Source of the DNA: Cohnella sp. OV330
GTDB taxonomy: Bacteria > Bacillota > Bacilli > Paenibacillales > Paenibacillaceae
Length of the DNA stretch: 64,000 bases
Assembly (NCBI RefSeq): GCF_900112065.1
Contig: NZ_FOKE01000009.1
Coordinates: 288,672 to 352,671, forward strand
Reading direction: 5' to 3'
The notes beneath the pieces are model-generated. The model did not search any database, was not told the DNA's origin, and was given only the letters and a program-made list of their open reading frames with translations. The translations under genes were made by a program, and so were the position numbers. Shown here one piece after another: positions 56,298-64,000 of this stretch (positions are counted from its first letter, which is position 1; each line of letters starts with the position of its first letter).

Positions 56298-56819
56298 TTA
56301 CTTCGCCTTGAGGTATTTTTCCTCGACGATCCGCAGATGATGCAGTTCATGGCCGCTGTTGATACAGGCCAACGCCCGCACGCTGACGGGCTGCCCGTTC
56401 GCGTTGCCGATCCGCGTCCAATCCGCGGCCCTTAGCCCGCGCAGCAGCGTGAGCGTCGCCTCTCGGACCGTCCGGTAATCCTCGGCGAGCTGCGATAGGG
56501 TCCAGTCCTCGAACGGCCCGTTCGGCACGAGCTCGTCCTGCTCGTAGCCGGGCAGGTTCGTCTGATCGCCGCGGGCGATGCGGAGCAGCCGGTAGCTCTG
56601 GATGCGCTCGTTGTCGCTGATATGGCCGAAAACCTGCTTGAGCGACCACTTGCCGGGCGCATACCGGCTGTCCGCCTCTTCCTCCGTAAGTCCGGATAGA
56701 AGGTCGAGCGTTCGCGTCTTTTGCGACTCAAGAATCTCGATCAGATCGCCTTCGGGGACAAGCGAGACGTACTGGCCTTGGTAGGGCGTGTATTCGTTTG
56801 AATTCGGACGTTCGCGCAT
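56298..56819 (-). CDS. DinB-superfamily (DinB_2-type) protein
   Basis: 173-residue four-helix-bundle protein. The three histidines that bind a metal in this family are present: FGHISDNERI (H66) and SGHELHHLRIV (H156/H160). Many members act as thiol-dependent transferases or are damage-induced, but the substrate here is unknown. GGAGG ten bases before ATG. Its promoter region (56854-56896) contains a 12-base inverted repeat around the -35. No LexA box is seen in spite of the family name. Confidence 0.88.
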   Translation of the reverse strand: MRERPNSNEYTPYQGQYVSLVPEGDLIEILESQKTRTLDLLSGLTEEEADSRYAPGKWSLKQVFGHISDNERIQSYRLLRIARGDQTNLPGYEQDELVPNGPFEDWTLSQLAEDYRTVREATLTLLRGLRAADWTRIGNANGQPVSVRALACINSGHELHHLRIVEEKYLKAK

Positions 56820-56853
56820 GGACGCATGGCCTCCTCAATTTAGGGTTGATTTG

Positions 56854-56896
56854 AGCGTAGTACCGGCAGGCGAGCGTGTCAACCCGGTACTATGCG
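56854..56896 (-). promoter_or_regulatory. promoter with dyad operator for the DinB-superfamily gene
   Basis: On the minus strand TTGACA (56877-56882), 17-base spacer, TACGCT (56854-56859). The arms GCGTAGTACCGG (56855-56866) and CCGGTACTATGC (56884-56895) form an almost perfect inverted repeat that brackets the -35 and covers the -10: a likely repressor site. Confidence 0.6.
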
Positions 56897-57095
56897 AGTC
56901 GAATTTCGGGCGCGCCGGTTATAAATGTTGGCGGAGCTGGACATTTTATATTTCCAAGACGGTTCGCGGCGCTTGCCACGGCTCAGGACGATAAATGATG
57001 TTTAGGTCGGAGCGCATCGCACGTATGGGGCGCAGCTTGAACGTTAGCGCTTTCGCGCTTATTGTGACAAAGTTGTTACGGCGGCAAATTCGGAC
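56897..57095. other. remainder of a 346-base intergenic region
   Basis: Together with the dyad promoter and the next promoter this forms the 56820-57165 gap. Nothing recognisable is seen here: no ORF with a ribosome site, no hairpin with T-run, no known riboswitch. Confidence 0.5.
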
Positions 57096-57124
57096 TTGCA
57101 ACAAGGGTGCCTTATGGCTAACAT
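57096..57124 (+). promoter_or_regulatory. sigma-A-like promoter of the 68-residue gene
   Basis: TTGCAA (57096-57101), 17-base spacer, TAACAT (57119-57124). Confidence 0.55.
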
Positions 57125-57165
57125 AGAGGATACTGGGAAAGTTATGAGATAAGGGAGGACAACCC

Positions 57166-57372
57166 ATGTTTCTCGCGGAAAATGCGGCTGAATCCGCAAG
57201 TACGTTCGCGGTATTCGACATTTTCATGGTTATCATCACGGTTCTGATCGTAGCAGGGCTCGTTCGCCTGGTGAGGCAGCGCCCGAACAAGAACGTTTTC
57301 GCCATCGGATTCACGGCTGTTTCCTTGATCATTTTCCTGATCGCGGACGTGAAGATGGTCAGCGGCTGGTAA
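57166..57372 (+). CDS. small two-helix membrane protein (possibly DUF2759-like)
   Basis: 68 residues, two membrane helices (DIFMVIITVLIVAGLVRLV and VFAIGFTAVSLIIFLIADV) joined by a basic loop RQRPNKN. Excellent ribosome site AAGGGAGGA at 57151-57159, own promoter and a strong terminator, so it is a real gene. Resembles DUF2759 small membrane proteins of Bacillales in size and pattern, but this was judged by eye. Function unknown. Confidence 0.75.
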   Translation: MFLAENAAESASTFAVFDIFMVIITVLIVAGLVRLVRQRPNKNVFAIGFTAVSLIIFLIADVKMVSGW

Positions 57373-57407
57373 CCAACACGGCTGCCATCCAACCCATAAC
57401 TAAGACA

Positions 57408-57443
57408 AGAGAGCCGGCATGCGAGCCCGGTTCTCTTTTTTTA
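57408..57443 (+). terminator. rho-independent terminator
   Basis: AGAGAGCCGG (57408-57417) pairs with CCGGTTCTCT (57427-57436), then seven Ts. Confidence 0.93.
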
Positions 57444-57498
57444 TATTTTCGACACGAATCGACATAATCTCCGATGTCGCGCTCGGCTGGATTCTGCT

Positions 57499-58668
57499 AT
57501 GGTAAAAAGGTCTTTATTTACTAACGAGAGGCAGTTGGGGAGCGGGTTGTTTAAAAAGTTAAACGGTAAAGCGGCGATCGGTGCCGCGTTTTTTTCGTTC
57601 GGGCTGCTGATGGCCGGTTCGGCGACGGCTGCAGCGCCAACGTCGGGCGCGGTCAGCCTGCCGGTCAAGGTCATCAACGGCGAGGCTTACGTCAAAGCAA
57701 CGTCCTTGACCGCCGCGCTAGGCGGCACCGGGACGTACGACAAGGCGAGCCAGACGTACAAGTATACGCCTGCCGTCGTGCCATCGGTCATCAAGCAGGT
57801 CGCGCCGAGCGTCGTCGCCATCATCGGAAAGCCGGACGCGAATGGCGGCCGGTTTGCCCTAGCGCACGGGACGGGCGTCATCATCAAGTCGGACGGGCTG
57901 ATCGTGACCAACGCTCACGTCGTGCAGGACATGACGCGGATCGTCGTCGTTACTGCAGACGGCAAGGAGTATGAAGGCACGCGCAAGCAGATCGACGTAA
58001 CCAGCGATTTGGCGTTCGTTCAGATCAAGGCCAGCGGTCTTAAGCCTGCGAAGTTCGCGGCGTCTCCGCTTAAGGTTACGGTCGGCGAGCCGGCGATCGC
58101 GATCGGCACTCCGGTGTCTTTCTCGCTGCGCAACACGGCAACGGTCGGCGTCATCAGCGGGCTGAACCGGTCCGTCTCCGACGACTACAACCTGCTGCAG
58201 ACGGACGCGGCCATCAATCCGGGCAACAGCGGCGGTCCGCTCGTGAACATGAAGGGCGAGGTCGTCGGCATCAACTCCATGAAGTTCGTCGACGTCGATA
58301 TCGACAGCATGGGCTTCGCGATTCCGGCGGATACGGTGCAGTACGTGCTGAACCAGTTCGCCAAATACGGCAAAGTCATGCGTCCTTCGCTGGGGCTTGA
58401 GCTCGAGGAGAGCTGGTCGGCCGTCGTCGGGCTGCCGACCGAGGAACCGATGACCGTCACCGCGGTCGTCTCCGCGGAAGCGCAGGCTGCAGGATTTAAA
58501 GTAGGCGACCAGATCTATGCGGTCGGGGGCAAGCAGATCGCTACGCTCGTGGAGCTGAGCGAGCTGCTGAAGTCGTATTTGCCGGGCGGAAAGATCGCCG
58601 TCACGGTCTTGGCGGACGGAGACCTCGTGTCCCGCCAAGTCGTTTTAGCCAAGAGCTTGTCTCAATAA
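57499..58668 (+). CDS. secreted HtrA-like trypsin-family serine protease with PDZ domain
   Basis: 389 residues. Basic start and hydrophobic signal (GKAAIGAAFFSFGLLMAG), a short stalk-like (copper-amine-oxidase N-terminal) piece at about 50-90, a trypsin-like domain with the full triad (H in TNAHVV about 139, D in TSDLAFV about 172, S in NPGNSGGPL about 248), and a C-terminal PDZ (about 300-385; AGFKVGDQIYAVGGKQI). Degrades or monitors misfolded surface proteins, by family analogy. ATG 57499 lacks a ribosome site; TTG 57535 (GAGAGG) or TTG 57547 (GGGGAG) may be the true start. Twenty bases before the stalk-domain gene. Confidence 0.88.
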   Translation: MVKRSLFTNERQLGSGLFKKLNGKAAIGAAFFSFGLLMAGSATAAAPTSGAVSLPVKVINGEAYVKATSLTAALGGTGTYDKASQTYKYTPAVVPSVIKQVAPSVVAIIGKPDANGGRFALAHGTGVIIKSDGLIVTNAHVVQDMTRIVVVTADGKEYEGTRKQIDVTSDLAFVQIKASGLKPAKFAASPLKVTVGEPAIAIGTPVSFSLRNTATVGVISGLNRSVSDDYNLLQTDAAINPGNSGGPLVNMKGEVVGINSMKFVDVDIDSMGFAIPADTVQYVLNQFAKYGKVMRPSLGLELEESWSAVVGLPTEEPMTVTAVVSAEAQAAGFKVGDQIYAVGGKQIATLVELSELLKSYLPGGKIAVTVLADGDLVSRQVVLAKSLSQ

Positions 58669-58688
58669 AAAGGAGCCTAGATTAACTA

Positions 58689-60599
58689 ATGTCTAATTCG
58701 AGAATCATCTTTCATCCTAAAATGTTCTTGTCTTTCCTGCTCGTCCTGGCGCTTGCCATCTCCTTCGGAACGGCAGCCTTCGCCGCTACGAGCGCGGCCG
58801 CGACCACGACGCAAGTGGTCATCAAGCTGAAGCTGGGCAGCGGGCAGATGACGGTAGACGGCGTCGCATCGACCGTGCAGCCGCCATTCCAGCAAAAAGG
58901 CGTCACCTTCATTCCGCTGAGCGTGCTCACCAAAGGAATCGGCGCGCAGCTGCAGCTGACCGACAATAAAAAGATGACGCTGACGCACAGCGCCAGCCTG
59001 AAGGTCGTCATGGCGACAGGCAGCAAGACCGCCTACGTCAACGGCGTTCAAAAAACGCTGCCTGCGGCGCCTGTCGTCGTCAAAGGCTTCATGATGGTGC
59101 CCCTGCGCGCAGCCGAGCTGCTCGGCGCCAAGGTCGCGTTCACGGCGTCGACCAAGGAGATCGTGATCAAAGGCGCGCGCGCCGCGACGGCTGGCGGCCA
59201 AGTTGGCATCGATACCGATGCCGGCAAGTCCAAGATCGGCGACAGCTACTTCAAGTGGTCGATGAACTATCCGACGGGCCTGGCGCAGAGCTATCAGTCG
59301 GGCACCGGCGATTTCATCGCGTTCCAAGACGTGAAGAAAAACTATTATTTGTCCATCTCCGTCGAAGAAGCGAAGGATCCGCTTACCGCAAAGGACCAAC
59401 GAGACTACCTCGAAGGTTACATTGACGACGAGACGGTGTTGAACGTCAAGGAAATCACGCTGCCGTCGGGCAACTTCCAGACCATGGTGACCAAGAGTTC
59501 CGACGGATTTTATTACGAATATAGAGCCATTCAAGCCAACGACCGATTCTATATCCTCATGTTCGGCAAGTCGGCGAAGGCCGCGTCCGAGCTGACGGCC
59601 AACAAGCCGCTTCTCGATAGCTTCGCGCCTCAGTTCGATGCCAAAAACGCGGCGCTGAAGGATCTGAGCAAGGTCAAAGACGGAGTCGTCACTTACATGG
59701 ACGCAGATTATGGCCTCACGATCCAGCTTCCTCCGGAGTGGGAAGAAGGGTACGAGGACGGAGTCAGTTACTATAATGGCGACGCTTCGATTACATTCGA
59801 GATTACGTCGCTTAAGGCCGGAGATACGCTGGATGCGTGGGTGAAGCGTCAGACCGAAGCGTTCAACAATCGCGTGGCCGACAAGTATAAGGAACCGACC
59901 GTCGTTTCGGACATCGTATGGAACGGCGTTCCCGCGAAGCTCGTGAAGTTCTCCTTCACGCAGGACGGCACGACGTGGACGGACTACTACGAGATTTTCG
60001 CGGTCAAGGGCGCTTACAAGTACGATACGGGGTACACCTACGATAGAGATGGCGAATCGAACCAAGGCGACATTCTTGGCATCCTGCAAAAGAGCATGAA
60101 GGTGGATTTCGCCAACGTCGAGAAGACCTTCGGTCAAGTGCCGGATGCAGCCGACGATATCGATCAAAACAAAACCGTAACGAAAACCAGCAAAAAGTAC
60201 GGATACAGCGTGACCGTTCCGGAAGAATGGACCACATCGGGGATGGACATGGAACGGGATACTGCCACGTTCGATGCTGCGGGCTTTAACTTCGTTATCG
60301 TCATGGAAAAAGGCTCGACCATGCAGGGGTATCCGGAAATGATGGAAAAGGCGTATACGTCATCCGGGATCTGGAAGGTCGATAGCCGCACGAACGAAAC
60401 GTTCGCAGGCGAATCGGCAGTCAAGATGACGCTCTCGCCGATCGTTACTTCTACTGCGGGAGGCAAAATTACCGCTTACTTGGTAGAAAAAAACGGCGGC
60501 ATCTATCTCATCCAAGCCGCGGTGAGCGACGCGAGCGCGACCGATTTCAACCTGAAGCGAATCGAAGAAGCGTTTAAGTCGTTCAAGTTCAACGGTTGA
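58689..60599 (+). CDS. secreted stalk-domain protein with PsbP-like repeats
   Basis: 636 residues. Signal peptide (MFLSFLLVLALAISFGTAAFA), a copper-amine-oxidase-like N-terminal (stalk) domain at about 45-160 (VDGVASTVQPPFQ, FIPLSVLTK, MVPLRAAELLGAKV), then three related alpha/beta segments of about 130-150 residues that look like PsbP/DUF1795 folds (YPTGLAQSYQ; LTIQLPPEWEEGY; YSVTVPEEWTTSG). Function unknown; extracellular, likely wall-bound. Follows the HtrA-like gene by 20 bases with AAGGAG, so the two are probably co-expressed; the protease may act on it. Confidence 0.8.
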   Translation: MSNSRIIFHPKMFLSFLLVLALAISFGTAAFAATSAAATTTQVVIKLKLGSGQMTVDGVASTVQPPFQQKGVTFIPLSVLTKGIGAQLQLTDNKKMTLTHSASLKVVMATGSKTAYVNGVQKTLPAAPVVVKGFMMVPLRAAELLGAKVAFTASTKEIVIKGARAATAGGQVGIDTDAGKSKIGDSYFKWSMNYPTGLAQSYQSGTGDFIAFQDVKKNYYLSISVEEAKDPLTAKDQRDYLEGYIDDETVLNVKEITLPSGNFQTMVTKSSDGFYYEYRAIQANDRFYILMFGKSAKAASELTANKPLLDSFAPQFDAKNAALKDLSKVKDGVVTYMDADYGLTIQLPPEWEEGYEDGVSYYNGDASITFEITSLKAGDTLDAWVKRQTEAFNNRVADKYKEPTVVSDIVWNGVPAKLVKFSFTQDGTTWTDYYEIFAVKGAYKYDTGYTYDRDGESNQGDILGILQKSMKVDFANVEKTFGQVPDAADDIDQNKTVTKTSKKYGYSVTVPEEWTTSGMDMERDTATFDAAGFNFVIVMEKGSTMQGYPEMMEKAYTSSGIWKVDSRTNETFAGESAVKMTLSPIVTSTAGGKITAYLVEKNGGIYLIQAAVSDASATDFNLKRIEEAFKSFKFNG

Positions 60600-60616
60600 T
60601 TCATATCTTTCGTACC

Positions 60617-60655
60617 AGGCGGCCAACTCCGAAAAGCGGAGCCGGCCGCCTTTTT
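60617..60655 (+). terminator. rho-independent terminator
   Basis: AGGCGGCC (60617-60624) pairs with GGCCGCCT (60644-60651), inner CTCCG/CGGAG stem, then five Ts. Confidence 0.92.
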
Positions 60656-60677
60656 GCGTCCCAGCCGCCATTTTCCT

Positions 60678-60706
60678 TTGGTCCCGGCGGCGGGCTTTGC
60701 TATACT
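60678..60706 (+). promoter_or_regulatory. sigma-A promoter of the U32 gene
   Basis: TTGGTC (60678-60683), 17-base spacer, TATACT (60701-60706). Confidence 0.65.
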
Positions 60707-60751
60707 GATAGAGAGAACGCCGCCTCGAGGCGGCATGGAGGTTAGGCATAC

Positions 60752-63271
60752 ATGAGCGATCAAGCCGCGGTGCGGCGTGAAGATATAGAGCTGTTGGCTC
60801 CCGCCGGGGACTGGGAATGCATGCGGGCGGCCGTCGCGAACGGCGCCGACGCGATCTTTTTCGGCGTGGAAAAATTCAATGCGCGGGCGCGCGCGAACAA
60901 CTTCAAGATGGACGAGCTGCCGGAGATCATGGCGTTCCTGCACAGGTACGGCGTCAAAGGCTTCCTGACGTTCAACATCCTTGTATTCGAGGATGAGCTT
61001 CGCAATGCGCAGGAGCTCGTCGAAGCATGCATCAATGCCGGCGTGGACGCGGTCATCGTGCAGGATCTCGGACTCGTCAAGCTGATTCGCGAGATCTCGC
61101 CCGATTTTCCGATTCACGGCTCGACGCAGATGACGATCACCTCGCCGGAGGCGGTCGAGTTCACCAAGCCCTTCGGCATGGAGCGAGTCGTGCTCGGGCG
61201 CGAGAACAACCTGAAGCAAATCGCCAAGATCGGCGAGCAGGCGAAGCTGCCGATGGAGGTGTTCGTGCACGGCGCATTGTGCGTGTCCTACTCGGGACAA
61301 TGCCTGACGAGCGAGATGTGGGGCGGTCGCTCCGCGAACCGCGGCGAGTGCGCGCAGGCCTGCCGCCTGCCTTACGACCTGATGGTCGACGGCGAGCACA
61401 AGCCGATGGGCAACATCGCCTACCTGCTGTCGCCCAAGGATCTGGCGGCGATCGATATCATGCCGGAGCTGATCGAGGCGGGCGTCACGTCGTTTAAGAT
61501 CGAGGGTCGCCTGAAGAGCCCCGAGTACGTGGCCAACGTCGTGAGCAAGTACCGCAGCGCCATCGACAAATACTTCGCCGGCCAGGACGCGAGGCCTTCG
61601 GCGGAGGAGGTCCGCGAGCTGCAGCAGAGCTTCTCGCGCGGCTTTACGCACGGCTTCCTCGACGGCACGAACAACAAGCAGCTCGTCGAAGGCACCTTCC
61701 CGAAGAGCCGGGGCGTGTATCTTGGACGCGTGGAGCGGCTGACCCGGGACAGCGTCGTCTGCCTGCTCGAAGCGCCGCTCAAGCGCGGCGACGGTCTGGT
61801 TTTCGATGCCGGCGACCCGACCAAGAAGGAAGAGGGCGGCCGTGTCTACGATCTGCGCCGCGGCAAGGCCAAGATCGAGGGCGAGGTCGCGCAGGGCGGC
61901 GAGATCGAGATCGTCATGGGCCGCAATGACGTCGACTTGACCAAGCTTCACGTCGGCGACCGCATCTGGAAGACGAGCGATCCGGCGCTCGACCGCCGCC
62001 TGCGGACGACGTTCGAGACGGACAAGCCGTATCGCACGTTCCCGGTGTCCGTCACCGTATCCGGGCGCGAGGGCGAGCCGCTCCGCACGATCTGGACCGA
62101 CGCGCAGAAGAATACGACCGTCGTCGTCCAGTCCGACATGCCGCTTGAGCGCGCGATGAACCGGCCGCTCGGCCGGGAAGTGCTTGAAGAGCAGCTCGGC
62201 CGCCTCGGCGGCTCGCTGTATCATCTCGGCGAGCTGACCGTGTCGCTCGAAGGCGACGTCATCGTGCCCAAGAGCGAGCTGAACCGCATCCGCCGCGAAG
62301 CGGTGCTGCAGCTCGAGCCGCTGCGCGACCGGCCGCCGGTCTACGTCAAGCGGGACGTCGACGCCTATGGGGACGCGCCGCATCCGGCACCGTCCGTGCT
62401 CGAGACGGGCGGCGGCCGGCTGACCGTCCTGTGCCGGACGCTCGAACAGGTGCAGGCGGCCGTAGAGACGGATGCCGCGATGATTTACGCGGATTTCGAG
62501 TTCATCAAGCAGTTCCCCGACGCGATCGCGGTCTGCCGCGCGGCGGGCAAGCCGATCGCCCTGGCGACGCCTCGCATCCACATGCCCGGCGAAAACGGCT
62601 ACCACCGCAACATCCTGAAGCTCGCGCCGGATGCGGTACTCGTGCGCAACACGGGGGCGCTCTATTTTTACCTGAAGGAACGGATGGAAAATCCGGACGC
62701 CAAGCACCCGACGCTCATCGGGGACTTCTCGCTGAACGTTGCGAACCACAAGACGGTCGAGCTGTTCCGCGAGGCCGGTCTCGATTGGGTCACGCCTTCG
62801 TACGACCTGAACGTCCAGCAGATGGTCGACATGCTGCGCCTGTCGGATACGTCGCGGCTCGAGTTGGTCATCCACCAGCATCTGCCGATGTTCCACACGG
62901 AGCACTGCGTGTATTGCACGTTCATGAGCGAAGGGACGAACTTCACGAACTGCGGACGTCCTTGCGAGGAGTCCCGCGCTTCGCTGCGCGACCGGATCGG
63001 ATTCTCTCACCCCGTTCGCGTCGACGAGGGCTGCCGCAACACGGTGTACAATGCCATCGAGCAATCGGGCGCGGAGTATCTGACGACGTTCCAGGAGCTT
63101 GGCGTGCCGTCCTACCGGGTCGAATTCCTCGAGGAGGACGCGGCTAAGGTGCGCGAAGTGCTGTCGCTGTACCGCGCTGCCATGCAGGGCCGTATCGGCG
63201 GCACCGAAGTATGGAAGAAGCTGAAGGCGATCAACCAGCTCGGCGTGACGCGCGGGCAGTTGGTAAAGTAA
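60752..63271 (+). CDS. U32 peptidase-family protein with DUF3656-type C-terminal part (RlhA-like)
   Basis: 839 residues. N-terminal U32 barrel: ELLAPAGDWECMRAAVANGA (about 12-31), GADAIFFGVEKFNARARA, VFVHGALCVSYSGQCLTS (about 172), and the cysteines of GECAQACRLPYDL. Long U32 proteins of this type resemble E. coli RlhA (YdcP), which hydroxylates 23S rRNA with prephenate and an Fe-S cluster; collagenase activity is not implied. A further Cys set (CVYCTFMSEG, CGRPCEE, about 718-742) lies near the end. Strong GGAGG ahead of the ATG, own promoter and terminator. Specific substrate here unproven. Confidence 0.85.
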   Translation: MSDQAAVRREDIELLAPAGDWECMRAAVANGADAIFFGVEKFNARARANNFKMDELPEIMAFLHRYGVKGFLTFNILVFEDELRNAQELVEACINAGVDAVIVQDLGLVKLIREISPDFPIHGSTQMTITSPEAVEFTKPFGMERVVLGRENNLKQIAKIGEQAKLPMEVFVHGALCVSYSGQCLTSEMWGGRSANRGECAQACRLPYDLMVDGEHKPMGNIAYLLSPKDLAAIDIMPELIEAGVTSFKIEGRLKSPEYVANVVSKYRSAIDKYFAGQDARPSAEEVRELQQSFSRGFTHGFLDGTNNKQLVEGTFPKSRGVYLGRVERLTRDSVVCLLEAPLKRGDGLVFDAGDPTKKEEGGRVYDLRRGKAKIEGEVAQGGEIEIVMGRNDVDLTKLHVGDRIWKTSDPALDRRLRTTFETDKPYRTFPVSVTVSGREGEPLRTIWTDAQKNTTVVVQSDMPLERAMNRPLGREVLEEQLGRLGGSLYHLGELTVSLEGDVIVPKSELNRIRREAVLQLEPLRDRPPVYVKRDVDAYGDAPHPAPSVLETGGGRLTVLCRTLEQVQAAVETDAAMIYADFEFIKQFPDAIAVCRAAGKPIALATPRIHMPGENGYHRNILKLAPDAVLVRNTGALYFYLKERMENPDAKHPTLIGDFSLNVANHKTVELFREAGLDWVTPSYDLNVQQMVDMLRLSDTSRLELVIHQHLPMFHTEHCVYCTFMSEGTNFTNCGRPCEESRASLRDRIGFSHPVRVDEGCRNTVYNAIEQSGAEYLTTFQELGVPSYRVEFLEEDAAKVREVLSLYRAAMQGRIGGTEVWKKLKAINQLGVTRGQLVK

Positions 63272-63302
63272 GCAGGCAGGCTCGGTCTGCAAAATGAGGG
63301 GA

Positions 63303-63338
63303 AGCCGCTTTATCCTTCGGGATGGGGTGGCTTTTTTT
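63303..63338 (+). terminator. rho-independent terminator of the U32 gene
   Basis: AGCCGCTTTATCC pairs with GGATGGGGTGGCT (with G-T pairs), TTCG-type loop, followed by seven Ts to 63338. Confidence 0.85.
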
Positions 63339-63503
63339 GCTGCGAAACGCAGTCGAACGAAGGTTTATGTGCGTGTCGGTTTTTGGCGCCGGAACTGTTA
63401 GCGCAGGATGGATTTTACATTCCGTTAACCTGAAGCGCATTCAGGCTTGCGGTCTCGTTGATACAATGAACGGACGGCAACGGAATTCAAGGAGGGAACG
63501 TTT

Positions 63504-64000
63504 ATGAAGATCGCGGTTGTAGGAGCGGGCATTGTCGGATTGACGACGGCGGCCGGATTCGCTGATTTGGGACACCAGGTATATTGCAGCGATTCGGACG
63601 GCGATAAAATAGAGCGAATCTCGAGCGGCAGGCTGCCTTACTGGGAGCCTGGACTTGCCGAACTGGTAAAGCGGGGACAAGACGCGGGACGGCTCGCTTT
63701 CGGCGTCGGCGCGTCGCCCGCGATCGACGAAGCCGAGGTCGTATTCCTCGCGGTCGGAACGCCCGCGACGGACGACGGGGAGATTCTGCTTGCCCAGCTG
63801 TGGGAAGCTGCGGATCTGCTCGGGCTGCGGACGGACGGCGCGCGCAGGCTGATCGCCGTGAAAAGCACGGTGCCCGTCGGTACGGCCGAACGGCTGGAGG
63901 CGCGTCTTCGGGCGAGACTGCCGTCGGAGTTCGGCGTCGACGTCGTGTCCGTGCCCGAGTTTTTGCGGGAGGGCTTTGCGGTGCGAGAATTCTTCGAGCC
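63504..64000 (+). CDS. UDP-glucose/GDP-mannose dehydrogenase family protein, 5' part
   Basis: The window ends inside the gene after about 165 residues. The N-terminal Rossmann domain is clear: MKIAVVGAGIVGLTTAAGFA (residues 1-20), YWEPGL at about 51, VFLAVGTPA at about 82, VKSTVPVGT at about 116 and VPEFLREG at about 151, all marks of NAD-dependent UDP-glucose 6-dehydrogenase (Ugd/TuaD) relatives that make UDP-glucuronate for wall or capsule polymers. AAGGAGGG at 63489 precedes the ATG. The exact substrate cannot be told without the missing C-terminal half with the catalytic Cys. Confidence 0.9.
   Translation, partial: MKIAVVGAGIVGLTTAAGFADLGHQVYCSDSDGDKIERISSGRLPYWEPGLAELVKRGQDAGRLAFGVGASPAIDEAEVVFLAVGTPATDDGEILLAQLWEAADLLGLRTDGARRLIAVKSTVPVGTAERLEARLRARLPSEFGVDVVSVPEFLREGFAVREFFE

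Noticed and set aside
56298..56819. SOS-induced dinB polymerase
   Set aside because: The protein is a DinB-superfamily four-helix protein, not DNA polymerase IV, and no LexA box precedes it.

Overview
The window looks like chromosomal DNA of a high-GC member of the Paenibacillaceae (Paenibacillus/Cohnella type; about 60% GC judged by eye). Reasons: strong AAGGAGG-type Shine-Dalgarno sites with frequent GTG/TTG starts, sigma-A promoters, an S-layer-homology (SLH) surface protein, LplABC-type sugar uptake with an AraC regulator and glycosidases, an FtsEX - M23 hydrolase - MinJ-like block, stalk-domain secreted proteins and LexA boxes of the Bacillus type. No tRNA, rRNA or CRISPR was recognised. 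The right edge cuts a nucleotide-sugar dehydrogenase gene.

Layout. 1-2935: repeats, argH, an XRE/MmyB-type regulator. 3188-5127: a quinone-oxidoreductase-like MDR protein and a LysR regulator. 5308-9956: a one-direction operon for an ABC importer (lipoprotein, two-in-one permease, ATPase) plus a metallophosphoesterase, divergent from the LysR gene across a LysR-type palindrome. 10006-11589: VanW-family protein. 11859-16723: cell-envelope block ftsE, ftsX, M23 hydrolase, MinJ-like PDZ protein, interrupted by a 540-base repeat-rich gap where a ctpB-type protease gene would be expected. 16768-17682: guanidine-I (ykkC) riboswitch and the SMR pair ykkC/ykkD. 17820-24937: MAF/DUF115 protein overlapping a 1752-residue Big_5/SLH surface protein with four near-identical tandem units. 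24996-29571: TFIIB-zinc-ribbon and SPFH proteins (ydjG/ydjI-like), YcxB-like protein, motB and motA.

29586-36297 is the most unusual stretch. uvrB and uvrA, usually adjacent, are separated by an IS1595-type transposase-like gene whose catalytic residues look replaced. All three genes have a LexA-box-like sequence just after the -10 element. The gene in the middle is flanked by forward copies on its left and inverted copies on its right of a 28-base intergenic repeat, which also occurs five times at 14749-15066. This suggests a REP/RAYT-like partnership between a dispersed repeat and a domesticated, SOS-controlled transposase relative.

36496-46478: rpiA, then a carbohydrate locus (secreted GH36-like enzyme with three CBM-like domains, LplABC-type importer, GH130 phosphorylase, divergent AraC regulator) that fits uptake and breakdown of galactosylated mannosides. 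46602-53533: ilvB-ilvN alone, divergent from a MalT-like LuxR ATPase, a histidine kinase and a NarL-type response regulator. 53631-57372: small membrane proteins (TIGR02206/YwaF type, DUF2339 type, two short ones) and a DinB-superfamily protein with a dyad promoter. 57499-64000: HtrA-like protease and stalk-domain protein in tandem, a U32 peptidase-family protein, and the start of a UDP-glucose/GDP-mannose dehydrogenase.
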